44,677 nucleotides of DNA from Alphaproteobacteria bacterium (GTDB lineage: Bacteria; Pseudomonadota; Alphaproteobacteria; SMXP01), in contig JAJFIO010000114.1 in assembly GCA_021774915.1 (NCBI GenBank), positions 1-44,677 on the forward strand. The letters run 5' to 3'. A model generated the notes under the pieces. That model saw only the letters and a program-made list of their open reading frames with translations, had not been told where the DNA came from and made no database searches. The translations under genes and the position numbers were made by a program. The first letter of the stretch is position 1, and each line of letters opens with the position of its first letter. Of this stretch, positions 29,455 through 39,406 are shown piece after piece.

Positions 29455-31760
29455 GCGTTCAGCGTCAACATCTGGCCCTGGCGTTCCAGATTGCGTTCCA
29501 ATTGCGCTTGACCGCTTAAGTATTGCGGTGGGCATTTCACATCATGGTAGCGTTGCTCTGCCGCGGCGCGCAACGTCCAGCCCGGATCGGTGAGATGGGG
29601 ACGCCCCAGCGCGCACAGATCCGCCCGGCCGGCGGCAATGATGGAATTAACGTGATCCACCTCATAGATATTACCGACTGCCATGGTCGCCATATGGCCC
29701 TCATTGCGGATCTGATCTGAAAACGGCGTCTGGAACATCCGGCCGTAAACGGGTTCAGCTTGCTTGGACGTCTGACCGGCAGACACGTCTATCAGATCAC
29801 ACCCCGCACGATCGAAAGCTTGGGCGATCCGAACAGCATCTTGCGCTGTGATCCCGGCTGCGCCGCGCCAGTCGGTGGCAGAGATGCGTACCGACATGGG
29901 CTTGTGCGAAGGCCAGACATCGCGCATGGCCTGAAACACCTCCAGCGGGAAACGAAGCCGGTTTTCAAGCGAGCCGCCATACTCATCGGTGCGCTTGTTC
30001 GTCAAAGGCGTGACGAACGCCGACAGCAAATACCCATGGGCGCAGTGAAGCTCGACCATATCAAAGCCGCACGTCTGGGCCCTTATGGTGGCGCTGACAA
30101 AATCCGCCCGTACTTTGTCCATATCTTCGCGCGTCATCACGCGCGGGGTCTGGTTCTCGGGCGACCAGGGGATGGCCGATGGCGCGATGATTTCCCAATT
30201 TCCTTGTTCCAGAGGCTTGTCGGCCCCTTCCCATTCGAGGCGGGTTGAACCTTTGGGCCCTGCATGCCCCAATTGGAGGGCGAATTTAGCAGTGCTGTGC
30301 GTGTGGACATACTCGACCACACGGCTCCACGCTTCGGCCTGTTCTTCAGTGTACAAGCCGGCGCAGCCCGGCGTGATCCGGCCTTCCGCCGAGACGTCTG
30401 TCATTTCGGTGAAGAGCAACCCCGCGCCGCCCATCGCCCGGGCGCCATAATGAACCATATGAAAATCGTTGATGGCGCCTTCCTCGGCGGAGTACATGGA
30501 CATGGGCGAGACCACGACCCGGTTGGCGATCTCCATGTCGCGCAGCCTCAAAGGCGTGAACATCGGCGGCATGGCATGAGTGACCGCGCCGCCCGTGGCT
30601 TGGCGCGCAAACCATGCCTCGACGGATTCAAGCCAGGTTTGATCGCGCAAACGCAGGTTTTCATGGCTCACCCGCTGACTCCGGGTCATCAAAGAGTAAG
30701 CGAACTGGAGAGGATCAAACTTCGTATACCGATCAAGGTTTTCGAACCAGTCTGTAGAATTGCGCGCCGCGCTTTGAACCTTCAGCGCCTCCAGATGCCT
30801 TGTGTCTTGATAGGCTTCCAGCGCCCCTTCGATACTCTCGTATTCTTTGCCCGCTGAGAGAGTTTCAGCCAACTCAATGGCGTCTTCAAAGGCAAGCTTG
30901 GTGCCGGACCCAATGGAGAAATGCGCTGTATGCGCCGCATCGCCGAGCAGAACGATATTCTTGTGATGCCATTTCTCGCACTCAACCCGGGAAAAATTAA
31001 GCCAGGCGGAACCGCGCAAATGCTTGGCGTTGCTCATCAATTCATGCCCATCCAGATAAGCGGCAAACAATTGCTCGCAGCGCCGCGAACAGTCATCCTG
31101 ACTCATGTCACCAAAACCGAATTTTTCCCATGTGTCTTGCGAGCACTCGACAATGAAAGTGGATGTATCCTTGTCGAACCGATAGGCATGCGCCCATATC
31201 CAGCCATGTTCTGTTTGTTCAAAGATAAACGTAAAAGCTTCAAATATTTTATGGGTGCCGAGCCAAAGGAACTTGTTTTTCCTGACATCAATACTGGCCT
31301 TGAATTCTTCCGGCCATCTGTTGCGAATTTTACTGTTAATGCCATCCGAGGCGATCAAAAGATCCGCATCGGAAAATTCAGCCAGATCGTTTTCAACATC
31401 AACCTCATATTCGAACACCAGCTTGATGCCGAGATCCCTGGCGCGATCTTGAAGAATATTCAGCAGCCTCTGGCGGCCAATGCCGCAAAATCCGTGTCCG
31501 GTCGATGTGGTGGTCTGCCCTTTGATGTGAACATCAATATCATCCCAATGGGCAAAACTATCCAGAATATCCTGCGCACTTTTGGCGTCGTTCTTAGCCA
31601 GGTTTTCCATGGTCTGATCGGAAAATACCACGCCCCAGCCAAATGTATCGCCCGGCTGATTGCGTTCATACACGGTAATTTCGTGTGACGGGTCGCGCCG
31701 TTTTAACGAAATCGCAAAGTAAAGACCCGCAGGGCCTCCTCCCAGACAAGCAACTTTCAT
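29451..31760 (-). CDS. 2-aminobenzoyl-CoA (or salicylyl-CoA) monooxygenase/reductase: FAD monooxygenase fused to Old Yellow Enzyme domain
   Basis: N-terminal '[20 protein letters not shown]' and '[32 protein letters not shown]'; C-terminal OYE '[29 protein letters not shown]' and '[32 protein letters not shown]'; 769 aa. Confidence 0.88.
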   Translation of the reverse strand: MKVACLGGGPAGLYFAISLKRRDPSHEITVYERNQPGDTFGWGVVFSDQTMENLAKNDAKSAQDILDSFAHWDDIDVHIKGQTTTSTGHGFCGIGRQRLLNILQDRARDLGIKLVFEYEVDVENDLAEFSDADLLIASDGINSKIRNRWPEEFKASIDVRKNKFLWLGTHKIFEAFTFIFEQTEHGWIWAHAYRFDKDTSTFIVECSQDTWEKFGFGDMSQDDCSRRCEQLFAAYLDGHELMSNAKHLRGSAWLNFSRVECEKWHHKNIVLLGDAAHTAHFSIGSGTKLAFEDAIELAETLSAGKEYESIEGALEAYQDTRHLEALKVQSAARNSTDWFENLDRYTKFDPLQFAYSLMTRSQRVSHENLRLRDQTWLESVEAWFARQATGGAVTHAMPPMFTPLRLRDMEIANRVVVSPMSMYSAEEGAINDFHMVHYGARAMGGAGLLFTEMTDVSAEGRITPGCAGLYTEEQAEAWSRVVEYVHTHSTAKFALQLGHAGPKGSTRLEWEGADKPLEQGNWEIIAPSAIPWSPENQTPRVMTREDMDKVRADFVSATIRAQTCGFDMVELHCAHGYLLSAFVTPLTNKRTDEYGGSLENRLRFPLEVFQAMRDVWPSHKPMSVRISATDWRGAAGITAQDAVRIAQAFDRAGCDLIDVSAGQTSKQAEPVYGRMFQTPFSDQIRNEGHMATMAVGNIYEVDHVNSIIAAGRADLCALGRPHLTDPGWTLRAAAEQRYHDVKCPPQYLSGQAQLERNLERQGQMLTLNA

Positions 31761-31791
31761 GGCGCATTCCTTCGTTTGTAAGAAGTGATAT

Positions 31792-31809
31792 TATTTTATG
31801 ATTAAAATA
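31792..31809. promoter_or_regulatory. Inverted repeat TATTTTA-TGAT-TAAAATA upstream of the aminobenzoyl-CoA operon (candidate MarR operator)
   Basis: Perfect 7-bp arms, 32 bp upstream of the monooxygenase/reductase start codon. Confidence 0.45.
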
Positions 31810-31929
31810 TATATTGCGCAAGATACGGTGGCAGATAAAATGGAAACATGCGACCTTTAGTCCAAGTCCGAGTAATACCGCTTTTCCGCCAAATTTCACG
31901 ACCAAGTCAGCCGCAAAAGGACAGTCCTG

Positions 31930-32910
31930 ATGACAGCTAAAATAAGGTGGGGACTGATCGGGACGGGCGCTATGGCCCATCGCTGCGCCGCCGCCCTGTC
32001 CAGCCTGGACGATGCTGAAGTGGCCGCTGTGGGCTCACGCAGCCTATCTCAGGCGCAGCGTTTTGGTGACACCTTCGGTATCCCACGGCGCCACGGCAGC
32101 ACCCAGGACCTGGCGCAGGATTCCGACATTGATGTGATTTATATCGCCACGCCCCCGGCGCTCCACGCCGCGCAAGTCCGGATGTGTCTGGAGGCGGGCA
32201 CGCCCGTGCTCTGCGAAAGGCCCTTTGCCATCAACAGCCGCGAGGCCGAGCCGGTGATCGCGCTGGCGCGTGAAAAAGGCCTGTTTCTCATGGAGGCCAT
32301 GTGGACGCGGACCTTGCCGGCCACTGAAACCCTGAAAGAGTGGCTTGCCAAAAAGATGATCGGAAAGGTCGAGATGGTGGTTGGTGGCGGCGGCTACGCG
32401 CAATCAGGTGCGCCCGGGCCCTCCCTATTTAATCTGGAGACGGGCGGCGGTGTGCTCCTGAACCGCGGCGTCGATCTGGTCGCCATGATTTCACTGATTC
32501 TCGGCCGTCCGGCCACCATGACCAGCATGGGCTCCCTTAATGAGCGCGATATTGACGATCAGGAGATGGTCCTTCTGGGTTATTCCGGCGGGCGCATGGC
32601 CAATCTCACCCTGTCGAGCAAAATAGACTGGCCTCCCGATCTGACTATTTTAGGCGATGCCGGATCAATCAAGGTGCATGCGCCGCTGACCTGCCCACCC
32701 GCCCTGACCCTCACCACAGGGGCGGGCACGCACACCACGACTTTTGATGAGCCTCATGACGGCATGACCTCTGGCGCGGCCGAAGTGATGCGCTGCCTAC
32801 GCGAAGGGCGTCTGGAAAGCGATCTCATGCCCCTCGATGAGACCGTGAGGCTCCTGGATATTCTCAATGAAATCCGCCTACAGATCGGCCTCAGATTCCC
32901 GACCGAGTAA
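31930..32910 (+). CDS. Gfo/Idh/MocA family NAD(P)-dependent oxidoreductase
   Basis: 'IRWGLIGTGAMAHRCAAALSSLDDAEVAAVGSRS', 'DIDVIYIATPPALHAAQVRMCLEAGTPVLCERPFAIN'. Confidence 0.92.
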   Translation: MTAKIRWGLIGTGAMAHRCAAALSSLDDAEVAAVGSRSLSQAQRFGDTFGIPRRHGSTQDLAQDSDIDVIYIATPPALHAAQVRMCLEAGTPVLCERPFAINSREAEPVIALAREKGLFLMEAMWTRTLPATETLKEWLAKKMIGKVEMVVGGGGYAQSGAPGPSLFNLETGGGVLLNRGVDLVAMISLILGRPATMTSMGSLNERDIDDQEMVLLGYSGGRMANLTLSSKIDWPPDLTILGDAGSIKVHAPLTCPPALTLTTGAGTHTTTFDEPHDGMTSGAAEVMRCLREGRLESDLMPLDETVRLLDILNEIRLQIGLRFPTE

Positions 32911-34372
32911 ATTCCAAATCGGATACGGCTGACGGCGCAGCCCAAGGCATGTCAACGCTGACGGAGTTGGAGGGAAGTGATGGTGTCCCCGCTTCCCCAA
33001 ACGCCCGCACATAATAAGTATAGTTCAACCCTCCCAAAACGGTCCGGTCATCGAATTTCGTGCTCTTTTTGGCTTCGATACAAATGACCTCACCTCGGTC
33101 CTCGGCCCGGTAAATATCATAACCTAACACCCGTGGCCCTGTCGCGGGTGGCCAGTTCAGCCGCACCATGCCGCCTTCAATCCGCGCCGTCAGGATATTG
33201 CCCTCCGGCCATGCAGGGCGATCAGCGTGAGGATCATCGCGTGGGGCTTGGGCATTGCCCTTGGGCCACAGGAAACACGTCACGGGTTTGAAATTCTCAT
33301 CAAGCTGCTTGCACACATTGCAGTAGATACAGCGCAGGATCTCATCCGTGCGGCCTTCGCTCACTTTTTTCGGCCAATCAGGATCAGCCAGCAATTGCCG
33401 CGCCATGCCGATCATATCGCCGCGGCCTTCTTCCAAGACCCGCTCGGCGTCCTCCGGCGCGCTGATTTTCCCGATTGCGACCACGGGGACCTGATAGCCT
33501 TTATCGCGCAGGTATTTTCGGATACGGGTCGGGTATTCGATATGCGGCATCGCCGGATAGTGCGCCCCGGGCATGCACCGGTCGCCTGAATAGCCGGTAT
33601 AAGGATAAGGCGGACGGCCTTTCTGGGGAATAGCGTCCTCGAATTTACCGCCAACCGACAAGGAGATGTAATCACAGCCCAATTGCGCCATCCGCAGGGC
33701 AATCAACCGCGAATCTTCCAGCGTATAGCCATCCTTGATCATTTCATCGGCGAGAAAGCGCACACCGACGGGAAAATCCTCCCCCACCTGCGCGCGCACT
33801 TCAGCAAAGACCTCTCCAAACATGCGCAGACGGCCCTCTAAGGTGCGCCCATCATAGTGATCCCGGCGTCGGTTCAAGCGCGACAGCGACGACGCCAGGG
33901 TATAGGCATGGGCGGCATGCAGTTCGACCCCGTCATACCCCGCCTCACGCACCCTCAAAGCGGCCTCGCCGAACTGCCGGATGATGTCAGTCATCTCATC
34001 GGTCGACAACATATCGAGAGTTTGACGCCAGCCGGACCGGGCCACCTTCATGAAGTGAATGATCTGGGGCACGATTTTGGAAGGCCCGGCCTCATGGACC
34101 CGCGCGACGAGTTCTTTGTGGCCGGCAATGAATTTATCATCAGAAAGACGGAGCAACGGACCTGACTTCGATTCGTGGATCGCCGTCGCCTCGACCACGA
34201 TCAGACCCACATGACCTTGGGCAAAACGCACATACCGATCAATAATCGCCTGATTGACAAAACCATCATCCCCCGACAGGCGGGTCACCATCGCCGGGAC
34301 AATCATCCGGTTGGGCACAGTCATGCCGTTCATGGTGAGTGGCGCCATCAGCTTTTGATATGACATGGCCAT
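32891..34372 (-). CDS. Old Yellow Enzyme/dienoyl-CoA-reductase-type flavoenzyme with 4Fe-4S Cys motif and C-terminal fibronectin-III-like domain
   Basis: TIM barrel 'YDGVELHAAHAYTLASSLSRLNRRRDHYDGRTLEGRLR'; 'CIYCNVCKQLDENFKPVTC'; C-terminal 'ARIEGGMVRLNWPPATGPRVLGYDIYRAEDRG...LNYTYYVRAFGEAGTPSLPSNSVSVDM'. ORF extends to 34417. Confidence 0.82.
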   Translation of the reverse strand: MAMSYQKLMAPLTMNGMTVPNRMIVPAMVTRLSGDDGFVNQAIIDRYVRFAQGHVGLIVVEATAIHESKSGPLLRLSDDKFIAGHKELVARVHEAGPSKIVPQIIHFMKVARSGWRQTLDMLSTDEMTDIIRQFGEAALRVREAGYDGVELHAAHAYTLASSLSRLNRRRDHYDGRTLEGRLRMFGEVFAEVRAQVGEDFPVGVRFLADEMIKDGYTLEDSRLIALRMAQLGCDYISLSVGGKFEDAIPQKGRPPYPYTGYSGDRCMPGAHYPAMPHIEYPTRIRKYLRDKGYQVPVVAIGKISAPEDAERVLEEGRGDMIGMARQLLADPDWPKKVSEGRTDEILRCIYCNVCKQLDENFKPVTCFLWPKGNAQAPRDDPHADRPAWPEGNILTARIEGGMVRLNWPPATGPRVLGYDIYRAEDRGEVICIEAKKSTKFDDRTVLGGLNYTYYVRAFGEAGTPSLPSNSVSVDMPWAAPSAVSDLEFTRSGI

Positions 34373-34660
34373 TAGCACTTTCCTATTGTCACATGAGGTT
34401 TCACTGCCAAACATCACTGGCGGACCTCACACCATTGCAGGCGCCTTCTCGCGCTCAGCAACGCACCAAGAGTATAGAGGAACTTTGCCTATTTGAATAT
34501 TACTTTATGCATAAAATACTTGACGGGCTCTGGTCATTAGCGTCATCATCCGGCATACTTTGAATCCAAAAATCGGGTTGTTCTCGGGGTTCACCACGTT
34601 TAAGGCCAGATTTTCATATTCACGAGTTTTCCAATAATTCCTAACTTCAAGAGTGGACGA

Positions 34661-36406
34661 ATGACACGAGGGCGGCAGTGTAAATTAACCCATTTCTTGG
34701 GCGTGCTTCTTCTCATCATAGGCAGTGCATCGCTGGCGGGGTGCGACGAGAGCGAGACAGACGCCCAGAGCACGCCGCCAGAGGCCATGAGCCCGGCCGA
34801 ATCCACTTTATCCTCCACTTCAGTCGATGCGCCTGAGACCCCTCAACCTGTCACCCCAACCCCTCAGCCAATCTCCATAACAGTCGAACCTTCAGAGCCA
34901 CTTGCCGCATCCGAATTGCTGAGCCTTTATTGCGGCGCTTGCCACACGCCAACCAATAATGGCGGCCTCAGCCGAATCAGCAATATGCGCAAAACCCCTG
35001 AGGGCTGGGACATGTCCATTGTGCGCATGTCTATATTTCATGGTGTTGACGTGCCGGTGGATATCCGGCGCACACTGGTGAAATATCTTGCCGATGCCCA
35101 GGGCCTGGCGCCCAGTGAAACGCAAGGCCACCGCGCGGTGCTGGAGCAGCGGCACAACATTATCGAAACCGGCTTTGATGAAGAACTGAATGTCATGTGC
35201 GCGCGCTGTCATTCCAATGCGCGTTACGCGTTGCAGCGCCGGGATACTGACGAATGGAATCTACTGGCCAACATGCATGCCGGCCAATGGCAGTCGATCG
35301 AATACCAGGCGCTCGCCCGGGATCGGAACTGGTGGGAGATCGCCTCCACAATCGTACCGGAAAAACTAGGCTCCCTTTATCCCCTGGAGACCACTGCCTG
35401 GTCCGACTGGCGCGCAATGCCGCGCGAAGATCTGTCCGGCACTTGGGCGGTAACAGGCCACTGGCCCGGTAAGGGCGATTATGCCGGCGCCATGGAGATC
35501 GATGCCGATGGGGACGACGCCTATCACGCTACATACACCCTCACCACGAGTTCCGGCGACACACTGACCGGAACCACAAAGGCCATTGTTTACACAGGCT
35601 ATGAATGGCGCGGTCGGGGCACATGGGGTGACATGCCGATCCGGGAAATCTTTGCCCTGTCGGAAGAAGGTACGGAACTTACCGGACGCTGGCATATTGA
35701 AGACAGTTTCGAGATTGGCTCCGATTTCAGCGCATCGCGCGTAGACGCCAATGCCCCCCACATCACGTCCGTCTGGCCCGCCGTAGTTGAGAGCGGAGAG
35801 TCGGTCGATGTCACAATCATCGGCATGAATCTGGAAGGCGATGTTTCTTTAGGACCTGATATCAAAGCGCAGGTGACCGAGCGCAGCGCAACCAAAATCA
35901 TTGTGCGCGCCAAAGCGAAATGCAGCGCTGCCTCCGGCTTGCGCAATATCGAAGTGGGTGATGCCAGCGCTCAAAACGCGCTGACGCTTTATGAAGACGT
36001 GGATTATATTCAGATCTCACCGGATTACGGCATTGCACGGGTGGGCGGCGGCATGACACCGCCGGTCACCGCCCAGTTTGAAGCCATCGGCTACACCAAT
36101 GGGCCGGACGGCATTGCGCAAACGGAAGATGACCTGTCCATTGGCCCGTTACAAGCAGAGTGGCGGGTGGAAGCCTATGATGAGGTGGCGCAAGCGCTGG
36201 AAGATGTGAAATATGCCGGCACCCTTGATGACAGTGGTCTTTTTACACCCGGCGACGCAGGCCCCAATCCGGAGCGCAAATACGGCACCAATAATGTCGG
36301 TGATCTCAAAATCATCGCATCCGTGCCCACTTATAATGGCAAGGCGGAAAATGCTGCACATCTGATTGTCACCGTTCAGAAATGGAACAATCCGCCGATA
36401 CAGTAA
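34661..36406 (+). CDS. qhpA: Quinohemoprotein amine dehydrogenase alpha subunit (diheme cytochrome c), predicted lipoprotein
   Basis: Two CxxCH motifs 'CGACHTP' and 'CARCHSN'; lipobox 'LAGC|D'; followed by qhpD-C-B. Confidence 0.92.
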   Translation: MTRGRQCKLTHFLGVLLLIIGSASLAGCDESETDAQSTPPEAMSPAESTLSSTSVDAPETPQPVTPTPQPISITVEPSEPLAASELLSLYCGACHTPTNNGGLSRISNMRKTPEGWDMSIVRMSIFHGVDVPVDIRRTLVKYLADAQGLAPSETQGHRAVLEQRHNIIETGFDEELNVMCARCHSNARYALQRRDTDEWNLLANMHAGQWQSIEYQALARDRNWWEIASTIVPEKLGSLYPLETTAWSDWRAMPREDLSGTWAVTGHWPGKGDYAGAMEIDADGDDAYHATYTLTTSSGDTLTGTTKAIVYTGYEWRGRGTWGDMPIREIFALSEEGTELTGRWHIEDSFEIGSDFSASRVDANAPHITSVWPAVVESGESVDVTIIGMNLEGDVSLGPDIKAQVTERSATKIIVRAKAKCSAASGLRNIEVGDASAQNALTLYEDVDYIQISPDYGIARVGGGMTPPVTAQFEAIGYTNGPDGIAQTEDDLSIGPLQAEWRVEAYDEVAQALEDVKYAGTLDDSGLFTPGDAGPNPERKYGTNNVGDLKIIASVPTYNGKAENAAHLIVTVQKWNNPPIQ

Positions 36407-36444
36407 TCGGGCGCAACCAAAGCCACAAGGAGCATGCGATCAAC

Positions 36445-37926
36445 ATGGGGATGTTACAGCTCAAACACGACACCATCCATGACGTCCATGTGGGCGCACG
36501 CCGTGTATTGTTTCATGTGCCCACCACAGGATTGTTTGAGTTGGACACGCTCAGCAGCGCAGTCCTCGATCTGTTCAAAGACAAAGGGCAGGTCACCCCC
36601 GGCGATGTCCGTGACTGTTTTGAAGGCAGCCATAACGCCGATGACATCGCGCAGACGATCCGCGACTTTCTCGATCTTGGTGTTGTGACGGATGGCCCAA
36701 ACCCAACGCAGGACGCCCGCCCCCCTCTCAAAATTGACAATTACCCCCTCAGTACTATTATTTTGAACGTTAATACAGGCTGCAATCTGAGTTGCAGCTA
36801 TTGCTACAAGGAAGATCTGGCGACGCCCAAAGAGGGGCTCAAGATGGATTTTCCTACGGCACGCAAAAGCATAGACCTGCTCTTAGCCGAAGCTACCATG
36901 CGGGACCGGATCAATGTGGTTTTTTTTGGCGGCGAACCGCTGACCAATTTCGATCTTATCCAACAGGTTGTAGCGTACACGGAAAAAAGATGCGCGGAAG
37001 AGAATAAAATTGCCGATTTTTCCCTAACCACCAACGCCACACTGCTTACCCCTGAGATTGTCGATTTTTTCAACGCGCATAAATTCGGTATCGCGGTGAG
37101 CATTGACGGCCCCAAAGCCGTGCACGACAAAAATCGTAAAACAGTCGGTGGCAAAGGCACCTATGATGTGGTTTCCGATAAAGCCTGTATGCTGCTCGCC
37201 CGCTATACCGCCCGGCCCGTCGGCGCACGGGTGACCCTCACGCGCGGGGTCACGGATGTCGTGGGGATACACCGGCATTTGCGTGATACATTCGGATTTT
37301 ATGAAGTCGGCTTCGCTCCGGCAACCTCGGCCGACATTTCCGCATTTAATCTTAACGCTGAGGAACTCTCTGAAGTGTTTCTTAAGATGAAAGAGCTGGG
37401 CCGCCTTTACCTCAAAGCTGCGCTCAAGGGGGAAAATATTGGCTTTGGCAATCTCCATCAACTTATGACGGACCTTCATGAAGGCACGCGCAAATCCCTG
37501 CCTTGCGGCGCCGGTCTAGGGCTGCTTTCGGTCGACACCAAAGGCGACCTCAATTTATGCCACCGGTTCACCGGCTCCACATTACCGACTTTCGGGTCAG
37601 TTGATAAAGGTATTGATAAACCCCGCCTGGGCGCTCTCATCGAGGCGGCCGGAAAGCGCGCGGGAACAGGATGCGAGACCTGCCGTATACAAAATATTTG
37701 TTCAAGCGGCTGTTATCACGAATCATACGCCAAATATGGCGATCCCCTTCACCCGACTTATCATTATTGCGATCATTTGCGCGATTGGGTGGATTTCGGC
37801 ATTGAAGTTTATATACAAATTCTGAATGAAAACCCCGATTTTTTCGAGCGCCATATAAACCCCCGGATCGCCGCAAAAGACAGTACAGGTCAATTCGCCA
37901 TTTTGTCAGGACAGGACGCATCATGA
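36445..37926 (+). CDS. qhpD: Radical SAM/SPASM peptide maturase for quinohemoprotein amine dehydrogenase
   Basis: '[13 protein letters not shown]' (CX3CX2C) and C-terminal SPASM cysteines '[19 protein letters not shown]'. ORF opens at 36382. Confidence 0.93.
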   Translation: MGMLQLKHDTIHDVHVGARRVLFHVPTTGLFELDTLSSAVLDLFKDKGQVTPGDVRDCFEGSHNADDIAQTIRDFLDLGVVTDGPNPTQDARPPLKIDNYPLSTIILNVNTGCNLSCSYCYKEDLATPKEGLKMDFPTARKSIDLLLAEATMRDRINVVFFGGEPLTNFDLIQQVVAYTEKRCAEENKIADFSLTTNATLLTPEIVDFFNAHKFGIAVSIDGPKAVHDKNRKTVGGKGTYDVVSDKACMLLARYTARPVGARVTLTRGVTDVVGIHRHLRDTFGFYEVGFAPATSADISAFNLNAEELSEVFLKMKELGRLYLKAALKGENIGFGNLHQLMTDLHEGTRKSLPCGAGLGLLSVDTKGDLNLCHRFTGSTLPTFGSVDKGIDKPRLGALIEAAGKRAGTGCETCRIQNICSSGCYHESYAKYGDPLHPTYHYCDHLRDWVDFGIEVYIQILNENPDFFERHINPRIAAKDSTGQFAILSGQDAS

Positions 37927-38243
37927 ATCACCTGAAACCACTCAACAAAAAAGCTCATCTGGTCTCCCGCGCTCTCGATGAAGGCCATATGAAAGAGGTC
38001 ACCGCAATGCAGACCGTGGTCGGCTGCACCGCTTCGTTGGATCCGGGCTGGGAGGTTGATCCCTTCGGCACGCTGACATCGCTTTGCCAACCCATGGAAG
38101 CCGATCTTTACGGCTGCGCCGATCCCTGCTGGTGGCCGGCGCAAGTGCCCGATACCATCAACTCTTACCCCAATTGGAACGCTGAAGCGGCATCGGGCCA
38201 AAATGACTGGCGCAAGCTGGAAGCGGTCTTTCCAAAAGACTGA
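37923..38243 (+). CDS. qhpC: Quinohemoprotein amine dehydrogenase gamma subunit precursor (CTQ- and thioether-crosslinked peptide)
   Basis: 106 aa; 28-residue leader then '[49 protein letters not shown]' with Cys/Glu/Asp/Trp spacing of QHNDH gamma. Confidence 0.95.
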   Translation: MNHLKPLNKKAHLVSRALDEGHMKEVTAMQTVVGCTASLDPGWEVDPFGTLTSLCQPMEADLYGCADPCWWPAQVPDTINSYPNWNAEAASGQNDWRKLEAVFPKD

Positions 38244-38290
38244 CACGAGACCGGTCGCCTGCGGAATCATACTTAAGCGAAAGAGAACAC

Positions 38291-39406
38291 ATGGCCGCTT
38301 CAGATTTCAAAAGTTCCATAACCCGCGCTCTTCTTTTCTGTCTTGGCCTGATGTTCAGCCAATCGGCAGCTGGTGTGTCACACGCCAAAGAATACCTCCT
38401 GACCGCCGCCAAGCCCGATCGCCTGTTCCTGATGGACATGAGCGCGCGGAAAATTGTCCGCGAATACAAAATCCCGGGACCCATGATCGCGCCGATGACA
38501 TTTGTCCCTTCGCCCGACGGAAAAACCGTCTACATCGTCACCAATCGCGAAAAGTCCATCACCGGCATAGATATGGACAGCGGCGCGCAAGTTTTCAGCG
38601 CCGACATGAGCCCTGAGTTTGATATCCGCACTAAAAATTTCGGCCTTGAGATCAGCCCCGACGGCAAGGAACTTTATTCTTATGATGTGGCGGCGCGACT
38701 CCACCCCGATAGATACGAAGTGCTTGAGTCGCGCATTTCGGTGTTCGCCACCGATGGCGGAGTGCAAGCCAAAGCCATCCGGTCCTTTGCCGCGCCCCGG
38801 CGCATTCACTTGCTGATGATGTCGACAGACGGCAATTCTCTTTATGCTCTGGGCAAGGATTTTTACACTTTCGATCCGGTGAGCGGCGAGCTTGTGGATA
38901 CCTACCCCTTTCTCAACTGGAAGCGGCCCAACATGTCGCCGCCGGATCTGCTGAATTTCTGGCCATTGTGGGATCAGACCATGATCTTCAGATCACTCTA
39001 CACGGTGGCCCGGACCAATCTGCCGCCCACAGATCCCAATGCTTTTGCCGTAGGAATTTTAAGCCTCGATTTGAAAAGCGGTGAGATGGGGGTCGAGGAA
39101 TTGAAAATTCCGCCTGAAGTGCTGTTCACCATCGTCACCAGTCCCAATCGCCGCGACGCCTTTGCGGTCTTCAATAATCTGGTGAAAATTGATTTGGAAA
39201 CCGGCGAGGCCGTTAAGACAGTTGAGGTTGACCACTCTTACTACATTGCCCAGATTTCCGGCGACGGAAGGGAAGTCTATCTGGGCGGCACCATGTGCGA
39301 CATTCCCATCTATGCGGCGGACACGTTGGAAAAACTGGACCAGATCGAACTTCCCGGATGTCCTGACATGGCTGGATCTCCCCTTAAAATTATCCACCGC
39401 GATTAA
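38291..39406 (+). CDS. qhpB: Quinohemoprotein amine dehydrogenase beta subunit (beta-propeller, Sec signal)
   Basis: Signal peptide 'ALLFCLGLMFSQSAAGVSHA'; repeats such as 'FVPSPDGKTVYIVTNREKSITGIDMDSG'; gene order. Confidence 0.9.
   Translation: MAASDFKSSITRALLFCLGLMFSQSAAGVSHAKEYLLTAAKPDRLFLMDMSARKIVREYKIPGPMIAPMTFVPSPDGKTVYIVTNREKSITGIDMDSGAQVFSADMSPEFDIRTKNFGLEISPDGKELYSYDVAARLHPDRYEVLESRISVFATDGGVQAKAIRSFAAPRRIHLLMMSTDGNSLYALGKDFYTFDPVSGELVDTYPFLNWKRPNMSPPDLLNFWPLWDQTMIFRSLYTVARTNLPPTDPNAFAVGILSLDLKSGEMGVEELKIPPEVLFTIVTSPNRRDAFAVFNNLVKIDLETGEAVKTVEVDHSYYIAQISGDGREVYLGGTMCDIPIYAADTLEKLDQIELPGCPDMAGSPLKIIHRD

Noticed and set aside
34492-34515. TTGAATATT half-site and TTTATGCATAAA palindrome upstream of qhpA, considered as a copy of the MarR operator
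   Set aside because: Only one half resembles ACTTGAATATTCAAGT and the 12-bp AT-rich palindrome is plausible by chance; not enough to call a shared site.
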